6,091 bases of DNA, taken from an uncultured Anaerovibrio sp. GTDB lineage: Bacteria > Bacillota > Negativicutes > Selenomonadales > Selenomonadaceae. The DNA lies in contig CACZYN010000116.1 in NCBI GenBank assembly GCA_902785445.1, positions 1 through 6,091 of the forward strand, given 5' to 3'. Shown here piece by piece: positions 1 to 4,396 of this stretch. Numbering within the stretch: the first letter of the stretch is position 1; each line of letters begins with the position of its first letter. A program made the position numbers and the translations under genes. The notes below the pieces were generated by a model that saw only the letters and a list, made by a program, of their open reading frames with translations, ran no database searches and was not told where the DNA came from.

Positions 1-1
1 C

Positions 2-679
2 CGCAGGTTATCACCATGTTTATCCCACAGTCGTGTGGCGGTATTTGGTGTAGGCGGTGTAGGCTCTTATGTGGTGGAAGCCTTGGCCCGCTCTGGGGTA
101 GGTCACTTTTTGCTGGTAGACAACGATACGGTAAGTGTAAGCAATATTAATCGGCAGCTTCACGCGTTAACCAGTACTGTAGGGCAATATAAAACCAAGC
201 TTATGGCAGATAGGATAAAGCTGATAAATCCTGATGCTGTGGTGGAAACCATTGAGGATTTTTATTTACCGGAGACCAGGGATAAATTTCTTTCAGGTGA
301 TATCGACTATATTGTTGATGCCATTGATACTGTAACTGCCAAGCTTGATTTGGTAATGCAGGCCCATGAACGGAATATCCCTATAATCAGTAGTATGGGG
401 GCGGGGAATAAGCTTGATCCGACGAAGTTTCAGGTGGCGGACATCTATAAAACCAGTGTATGTCCTTTGGCCCGGGTTATGCGACAAAAGCTTCGGAAGC
501 TGGGGATTAAAAGCCTGAAGGTGGTTTATTCTCAGGAAGAACCATTATCTGTTAAAGCTATAGACGAAGAATTAAACATTCCCGCTGGCAAGAGTACGGT
601 ACCGGGAAGTGTGGCTTTTGTGCCATCTGTAGCGGGACTTATCATTGCCAGTGAGGTAGTTAAGGATTTGTGCCATTAA
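2..679 (+). CDS. tcdA: tRNA threonylcarbamoyladenosine dehydratase TcdA (5' partial)
   Basis: This is an E1-like (ThiF/MoeB/HesA superfamily) enzyme. The TcdA/CsdL/YgdL family uses ATP to dehydrate t6A at position 37 of ANN-decoding tRNAs into its cyclic form ct6A; it acts in the cytoplasm. Visible motifs are the Rossmann nucleotide loop GVGGVGS (bases 47-67), the acidic strand end VDNDTVSVSNINRQLHAL that follows it, a lysine in GQYKTK, the VDAIDT segment, and the C-terminal block VPGSVAFVPSVAGLIIASEVV. The reading frame stays open to the left edge (residues LSHSRVAVFG run into the fold). A GTG at base 35 falls inside the first beta strand, and family members normally have some 25-30 residues before it, so the true start lies upstream of the window. 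The 3' end is complete and of normal length. No terminator follows, so some read-through into the TRAP operon is possible. The family assignment is firm; the distinction from other small E1-like paralogues rests on overall pattern. Confidence 0.9.
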   Translation, partial: RRLSPCLSHSRVAVFGVGGVGSYVVEALARSGVGHFLLVDNDTVSVSNINRQLHALTSTVGQYKTKLMADRIKLINPDAVVETIEDFYLPETRDKFLSGDIDYIVDAIDTVTAKLDLVMQAHERNIPIISSMGAGNKLDPTKFQVADIYKTSVCPLARVMRQKLRKLGIKSLKVVYSQEEPLSVKAIDEELNIPAGKSTVPGSVAFVPSVAGLIIASEVVKDLCH

Positions 680-683
680 AATT

Positions 684-717
684 TTGTATACTTAGTATGA
701 CAAACTTGTATAGTATG
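684..717 (+). repeat. imperfect direct repeat across the -35 region
   Basis: TTGTATACTTAGTATG (684-699) is followed by TTGTATAGTATG (706-717). The two copies share TTGTATA and AGTATG-like ends, with a four-base difference in length. They flank and cover the -35 and the extended -10 TG. This could be a repeated protein-binding site, or chance in AT-rich sequence. Confidence 0.4.
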
Positions 718-724
718 CTATAAT
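697..724 (+). promoter_or_regulatory. sigma-A (sigma-70)-type promoter with extended -10 for the TRAP-TAXI operon
   Basis: The -10 is a perfect TATAAT at 719-724, preceded by TG plus one base (716-718), which makes an extended -10. A -35-like ATGACA at 697-702 matches TTGACA at five of six positions, with a 16-bp spacer. Transcription would start near 731, about 58 bases before the receptor start codon. It lies just after tcdA, so the operon has its own promoter. This call is made by reading the bases only; no start-site data exist here. Confidence 0.75.
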
Positions 725-754
725 GTAAATTGGTGGTTAGATATTACATTATAG
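718..754. promoter_or_regulatory. operator-like 11-bp perfect inverted repeat overlapping the -10
   Basis: The arm CTATAATGTAA (718-728) is matched by its exact reverse complement TTACATTATAG (744-754), with 15 bases between. The left arm contains the whole -10 box and the right arm lies downstream of the expected start near 731. The full pair is therefore not expected in the transcript, which fits a DNA-level operator for a dimeric regulator better than an RNA hairpin. The regulator is unknown and not encoded in the window. Confidence 0.5.
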
Positions 755-762
755 TTAGATAT
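736..762 (+). repeat. 9-bp direct repeat GTTAGATAT, 18-bp period
   Basis: GTTAGATAT occurs at 736-744 and again at 754-762, exactly 18 bp apart and so on nearly the same helix face. Both copies lie in the 5' leader, just downstream of the expected transcription start. They interleave with the right arm of the inverted repeat. This could be a tandem regulator site. The copies are short and AT-rich, so chance is not excluded. Confidence 0.4.
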
Positions 763-774
763 AAGGTTAATTCT

Positions 775-781
775 AAGGAGG
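775..781 (+). promoter_or_regulatory. ribosome binding site that decides the receptor start
   Basis: AAGGAGG is a near-perfect Shine-Dalgarno sequence. It ends seven bases before the ATG at 789 but only one base before an in-frame ATG at 783, which is too close. The 789 start is therefore preferred. Confidence 0.85.
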
Positions 782-788
782 AATGTAC

Positions 789-1742
789 ATGAAGTGGTTT
801 AGCAAATTATCTCTGCTGAGTATTATGCTGGTGACTATTATTTCTTTGGTTGCTGGTTGTGGTGGAGACAGCGGCAAGAAGTTCCTGAACATAGCTACCG
901 GTGGTACAGCTGGAACTTACTATCCTATTGGTGGAGCTATGGCGGAAATCCTTAATAATGAGATTAAGGGCATGAATGCCAGTGCGCAGAGTACTGGTGC
1001 TACTGTAGCAAATATCAATATGCTGAAGGACGGACAGGTTGATCTGGCCATTGTGCAGAATGATATTACTTACTATGCCGCTAATGGTACCGAGATGTTC
1101 GATGGCAAGAAGGTTAGCAACATTCGCGGTATAGCATCTTTGTATCCGGAAACCTGCCAGATCGTTACTTTGGAAGGTAAGGGTATTAACAGTGTTGCTG
1201 ATTTGCGGGGCAAGCGGGTAGCCGTAGGTGCCATGGGTAGTGGTGCAGAAGCCAATGCACGTCAGATATTGGCTGCATACGGTATTACCTATGAAGATAA
1301 TATTGATGCCCAGTTCTTGTCCTTTGGTGAAGCTGCCAGCGCTTTAAAGGATGGCAACATTGACGCAGCATTTTTGACCGCTGGTTATCCGACTGCTGCA
1401 GTTCAGGATATCGCTTCCCAGAACAAGGTTAAATTGGTTCCAATTGATGCCGATAAGGCAGATAATCTTATTGCTAAGTATCCTTTCTACACTAAGGTTA
1501 CCATTCCAGCCGGTACTTATGGTATGCCAGCAGCAGTAGACACCATTTCAGTAATGGCTATGCTGGTATGTAATGACAAGGTTGATGATGCATTGGGATA
1601 TGAGATCACCAAGGCATTGTTCACTCATTTGGATCGTATTCAGGCTGCCCATGCGGCTGCTAAGGCTATCAGCAAGGAAGGGGCTTCCAAGGGAATGCCT
1701 ATTCCTATGAATGCAGGTGCGGAGAAATTCTTTAAAGAGTGA
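789..1742 (+). CDS. TRAP transporter solute receptor, TAXI family (lipoprotein)
   Basis: This is the extracytoplasmic substrate-binding protein of a TRAP uptake system. It would capture a solute outside the inner membrane and hand it to the fused permease encoded downstream. The 317-residue product has a signal peptide with a hydrophobic core (residues 7-22) and a lipobox LVAGC with Cys24, so it should be lipid-anchored. The mature part opens with NIATGGTAGTYYPIGGAMAEILN (residues 34-56), the hallmark of the TAXI family (NMT1-like periplasmic fold). It continues with a second-lobe segment VADLRGKRVAVGAMGSGAEANARQIL. Length is normal for the family. Known TAXI ligands include glutamate and 2-oxoglutarate; the ligand here cannot be read from the sequence. 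An ATG at 783 would add two residues but sits too close to the ribosome binding site. The gene is first in the operon, and a hairpin just after it may protect its message, giving more receptor than permease. Confidence 0.93.
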   Translation: MKWFSKLSLLSIMLVTIISLVAGCGGDSGKKFLNIATGGTAGTYYPIGGAMAEILNNEIKGMNASAQSTGATVANINMLKDGQVDLAIVQNDITYYAANGTEMFDGKKVSNIRGIASLYPETCQIVTLEGKGINSVADLRGKRVAVGAMGSGAEANARQILAAYGITYEDNIDAQFLSFGEAASALKDGNIDAAFLTAGYPTAAVQDIASQNKVKLVPIDADKADNLIAKYPFYTKVTIPAGTYGMPAAVDTISVMAMLVCNDKVDDALGYEITKALFTHLDRIQAAHAAAKAISKEGASKGMPIPMNAGAEKFFKE

Positions 1743-1754
1743 TTTTATAAGTAT

Positions 1755-1823
1755 AGGAGCTGTGACAGAGACCATTCAACGGGGAATGGGGCAGGAGAGG
1801 TAACTGCGTCTGCCGCAGCTCCT
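1755..1823 (+). ncRNA. branched intercistronic RNA hairpin (mRNA stabiliser or attenuator candidate)
   Basis: A long stem pairs 1755-1769 (AGGAGCTGTGACAGA) with 1809-1823 (TCTGCCGCAGCTCCT): 14 of 15 positions pair, with one G-U and one A-C mismatch. The enclosed 39 bases hold two further helices: CCATTC 1772-1777 with GAATGG 1784-1789, and GCAG 1791-1794 with CTGC 1804-1807. Together they make a three-way junction. Only four T follow (1823-1826), so it would be at best a partial terminator. A competing fold pairs CTGCG 1804-1808 with CGCAG 1814-1818, and AGGAG 1793-1797 with CTCCT 1819-1823. It probably lowers expression of the downstream genes relative to the receptor, or stabilises the receptor message. 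It is annotated as a cis RNA element, not a separate transcript. Confidence 0.6.
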
Positions 1824-1834
1824 TTTGGTTAATA

Positions 1835-2335
1835 ATGAAAAGAATAATTGGATTTATATCGATAGTATTGGTGGCTGGAGCCTTTTATTGGCTTACAAGG
1901 CCTTGTTTGTGCATATATGGAGGTTCCGATAAGCTGGTGATGACCCAGGTGGCCAAGGCGAATATGCAGCTTAAAATCAGCTTTATTCATTCGGTACAAA
2001 AGACCAAGGTAGAAGAATACCTGGTGGTGGATGATGATTTGCAGGGATTTACCCTGGAGTCAACGCATTACCACTCCTTTGGCGTTGGCCTTCCCTTTAT
2101 GGAATCGGATGGAAACTTTCGTCGGGAGGGAGACACCTTTATTATGGAGAACATGAATCGGCAGTTTTCCGAACTGAATTTACGTACTGGGGTGGGAACG
2201 GAGCTTACTGTAACAGTTGATGAACACTCCTACAGGCTTTACGAGAAGTTTGCTGCCGGTGAAAAGATAGATATAAAGCTCTTACCAAAATATAAGATTA
2301 TGACAGTGCATAATATAGGAGGAATGTTTGAGTAA
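1835..2335 (+). CDS. DUF1850 family protein, TRAP-TAXI associated
   Basis: This 166-residue protein belongs to the DUF1850 family, which is repeatedly found beside TAXI-type receptors and fused TRAP permeases; its biochemical role is not established. A hydrophobic N-terminal segment (residues 4-20, after MKR) acts as a signal anchor or uncleaved signal, so most of the chain should face the periplasm. Two cysteines (24 and 26) follow the anchor. The family signature is visible: ISFIHSVQKTKVEEY (48-62), with the HSV motif and paired acidic residues, then the FGVGLPF segment (82-88). The start codon has no usable Shine-Dalgarno: TTTTGGTTAATA precedes it, and an AGGAGAGG 35 bases upstream lies inside the branched hairpin. 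No other ATG, GTG or TTG is available in frame between the upstream stop at 1763 and 1835. Its stop overlaps the permease start, implying coupled translation and a role in the same transporter. Confidence 0.82.
   Translation: MKRIIGFISIVLVAGAFYWLTRPCLCIYGGSDKLVMTQVAKANMQLKISFIHSVQKTKVEEYLVVDDDLQGFTLESTHYHSFGVGLPFMESDGNFRREGDTFIMENMNRQFSELNLRTGVGTELTVTVDEHSYRLYEKFAAGEKIDIKLLPKYKIMTVHNIGGMFE
2317..2322 (+). promoter_or_regulatory. ribosome binding site for the fused permease, wide spacing
   Basis: AGGAGG lies within the last codons of the DUF1850 gene, 12 bases before the permease ATG at 2335, somewhat further than usual. An ATG at 2324 is in the DUF1850 frame and reaches that gene's stop after two more codons, so it is not a real start. 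The TAATG stop-start overlap suggests re-initiation by ribosomes finishing DUF1850. Confidence 0.7.
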
Positions 2336-4254
2336 TGAAAGAAGAAAAAGAATTAGCTGACGAAGTGCTGAAAAAATACAACAAAGAATCTGACACTATG
2401 TTGTATACTGGTTTTATGGCCAAGATAGTATCTGCCATTGCCATTTCTTTTTCAGTGTTTCAGCTATATACAGCTATTTTTGGCATATTGGATGCTCAGC
2501 TGCAGCGGGCGGTTCATTTGGGTTTCGCCTTGGCGTTGTCCTATTTGCTTTATCCAACGAGAAAATCCTGGAGTCGCACTAAGCTTCATCCATTGGATTT
2601 GGTTTTGGCCATATTGGGGGCGGCGGCTCCGGCCTACATCTGCATGATGTACCGGGAGCTGGTTATGCGGGCTGGTATGGTTACACCAGCGGATTTGGCT
2701 ATGGGTGTCATCGGAATTTTATTGGTAATTGAAGCTACCCGACGGGTGGTAGGTATACCTATGGTGGCAGTGGTGCTGGTATTTATTACTTATGCTTTTG
2801 CCGGACCGTATATGCCAGGTGTGCTGGCTCATCGGGGGTTGTCGCTGGAGCAGTTAGTAGGGCATCTTTACTACACTACTGAAGGTATTTTTGGTATTCC
2901 TTTGGGGGTATCTTCTACCTTTATCTTCTTGTTTATTCTGTTTGGCGCTTATTTGGAAAGCACCGGTTTGGGAAAATTCTTTATTGACATAGCTAATGCT
3001 ATTGCTGGCTGGGCCAGTGGTGGACCTGCCAAGGTTGCAGTATTATCCAGTGCGCTTATGGGTACCGTTTCAGGAAGCTCCGTGGCCAATGTGGCAGGTA
3101 CAGGTAGTTTTACCATTCCCATGATGAAGAAATTGGGCTATAAGAAGGAATTTGCCGGAGCTGTTGAGGCAGCATCTTCCACCGGTGGTCAGTTGATGCC
3201 ACCAGTAATGGGTGCGGCGGCCTTTTTAATGGCTGAGTTTGTGGGCGTTCCTTATATTGACATTGTAGGAGCGGCAGTAATACCCGCCATCCTGTACTTT
3301 ACTGGATTGTGGTTAGGTGTACATCTGGAGGCTAAGCGCACTAATTTGCAGGGTGTGCCTCGGGATCAGCTGCCAAAGGGTTGGGTGATTTTTAAGGAAA
3401 GAGGTCATCTGGCTATTCCTTTGGTGGTAATCGTATATTTGTTGGTTAGCGGTTATACTCCAATGCGGGCAGCGTTGGTAGCCATTGTATTATCAATAGT
3501 GGCTTCCAGCCTCAGGAAATCTACCCGTATGAAGCCAATAGAGATTGTCCGTGGCTTGGAAAATGGTGCCCGTAATGTATTGGGCGTGGTTATTGCCTGT
3601 GCGGCTGCAGGTATTATTATCGGCGTGGTTACCAAGACTGGCGTAGGCCTTAAATTGGCTTCCGGGCTCTTGGCCCTGTCTGGTGGTTTGCTGCTGCCAA
3701 CCATGTTCTTCACCATGATAACGTCGTTGATTTTAGGTATGGGCGTACCAACTACGGCCAACTATGTTATTACATCCACTATTGCGGCACCGGCTCTCCT
3801 GCAGATGGGAGTTCCGGTATTGGCGGCCCACATGTTTGTGTTCTATTTCGGTATTATAGCTGATGTTACACCACCGGTGGCTTTGGCGGCCTATGCGGCA
3901 TCAGGAATAAGTGGAGGCAAGCCATTAATGACAGGTGTAAATGCCTCCAAGCTGGCCATAGCGGCCTTCATTATACCGTACATCTTTGTGATGTCGCCGG
4001 TATTGCTGATGATTGATGCTACGGCGGGCGGACTGGTATTTTCCACGGTTACTGCCATCTTGGGCATGGTGGGGCTCAGCTCGGCCATGATTGGCTATTT
4101 GGTTGATCACTGTAATGTGGTGGAGCGTATAGTCCTGTTTGTCAGCGGTATTTTGATGATTATGCCAGGTTTGGAGACCGATTTGCCGGGCTTGATAGTC
4201 TTTGCGGTTATCGTATTTATCCAGAGAAAACGCAAGGCAAAACAAGCAGCATAA
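2335..4254 (+). CDS. TRAP transporter fused permease (DctQ-DctM type, 4TM/12TM fusion)
   Basis: This is the inner-membrane transport subunit that would move the receptor-bound solute into the cell using an ion gradient. At 639 residues it matches the fused family, in which the small DctQ-like and large DctM-like subunits are one chain. The N-terminal part (about residues 25-155) holds hydrophobic segments near 27-50, 57-73, 87-105 and 118-155. The DctM-like domain follows, with conserved glycine-rich loops SGSSVANVAGTG (246-257), TGGQLMPPVMGAAAF (283-297), LGMGVPTTANYV (467-478) and ADVTPPVALAAYAASG (509-524). Further helices run to the C terminus, which ends in a basic tail RKRKAK. The ATG overlaps the DUF1850 stop by one base, and the gene is followed directly by the operon terminator. 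Substrate and coupling ion cannot be told from the sequence; Na+ is usual in TRAP systems. Confidence 0.94.
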   Translation: MKEEKELADEVLKKYNKESDTMLYTGFMAKIVSAIAISFSVFQLYTAIFGILDAQLQRAVHLGFALALSYLLYPTRKSWSRTKLHPLDLVLAILGAAAPAYICMMYRELVMRAGMVTPADLAMGVIGILLVIEATRRVVGIPMVAVVLVFITYAFAGPYMPGVLAHRGLSLEQLVGHLYYTTEGIFGIPLGVSSTFIFLFILFGAYLESTGLGKFFIDIANAIAGWASGGPAKVAVLSSALMGTVSGSSVANVAGTGSFTIPMMKKLGYKKEFAGAVEAASSTGGQLMPPVMGAAAFLMAEFVGVPYIDIVGAAVIPAILYFTGLWLGVHLEAKRTNLQGVPRDQLPKGWVIFKERGHLAIPLVVIVYLLVSGYTPMRAALVAIVLSIVASSLRKSTRMKPIEIVRGLENGARNVLGVVIACAAAGIIIGVVTKTGVGLKLASGLLALSGGLLLPTMFFTMITSLILGMGVPTTANYVITSTIAAPALLQMGVPVLAAHMFVFYFGIIADVTPPVALAAYAASGISGGKPLMTGVNASKLAIAAFIIPYIFVMSPVLLMIDATAGGLVFSTVTAILGMVGLSSAMIGYLVDHCNVVERIVLFVSGILMIMPGLETDLPGLIVFAVIVFIQRKRKAKQAA

Positions 4255-4272
4255 ATAAAGATTATTAATCAT

Positions 4273-4314
4273 ACACCCTATGGTAACAACATGTTATCTA
4301 TAGGGTGTTTTTTT
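4273..4314 (+). terminator. Rho-independent terminator of the TRAP-TAXI operon
   Basis: A nine-base perfect stem ACACCCTAT (4273-4281) pairs with ATAGGGTGT (4300-4308). It can extend inward (4282-4287 with 4293-4298, one G-U) past a bulged T at 4299 to a five-base loop. A run of seven T (4308-4314) follows. It starts 18 bases after the permease stop. There is no matching T-run for the opposite strand, so it looks one-directional. Confidence 0.93.
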
Positions 4315-4348
4315 GAAAAAATTCATAGAATTAGCAGGATAAATTATA

Positions 4349-4366
4349 TATAATGATAAATATAAT
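4349..4366 (+). promoter_or_regulatory. candidate -10 boxes for the PAS-GGDEF-EAL gene
   Basis: Two perfect TATAAT hexamers lie at 4349-4354 and 4361-4366 between the upstream terminator and the next gene, so a promoter is expected here. Neither has a good -35: TAGAAT (4326-4331, 17-bp spacer) is the best for the first and matches only three of six bases. The region is very AT-rich, which makes chance matches likely. Confidence 0.4.
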
Positions 4367-4384
4367 AGGTAGAATAAGTACATC

Positions 4385-4388
4385 GGAG
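4385..4388 (+). promoter_or_regulatory. ribosome binding site of the PAS-GGDEF-EAL gene
   Basis: GGAG ends eight bases before the ATG at 4397. A second purine run GAGGG (4392-4396) would instead serve the ATG at 4403. The two starts differ by only two residues and cannot be separated by sequence alone. Confidence 0.6.
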
Positions 4389-4396
4389 AACGAGGG

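Noticed and set aside
35..37. GTG at base 35 as the start of tcdA
   Set aside because: It lies in the first beta strand just before the GVGGVGS loop, has no ribosome binding site, and the frame is open to the window edge with residues that fit the family, so the gene begins upstream.
783..785. ATG at 783 as the start of the TAXI receptor
   Set aside because: Only one base separates it from AAGGAGG; the in-frame ATG at 789 has the ideal seven-base spacing and gives a standard signal peptide.
680..788. Riboswitch in the operon leader
   Set aside because: The leader after the predicted start is only about 58 bases, AT-rich, and matches no riboswitch core I recognise; the inverted repeat begins upstream of the transcript start.
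1755..1826. Hairpin after the receptor gene as a full Rho-independent terminator
   Set aside because: Only four T follow before GG, the loop is long and branched, and the DUF1850 and permease genes downstream have no other clear promoter, so transcription must pass through at least in part.
3925..4272. 115-codon open frame on the - strand over the permease 3' end
   Set aside because: It is antisense to conserved TRAP sequence; the product is rich in His, Asn and Gln with no domain pattern, as expected from reverse reading.
4288..4295. AACATGTT palindrome as a separate operator
   Set aside because: It lies in the upper stem and loop of the operon terminator and is explained by that structure.
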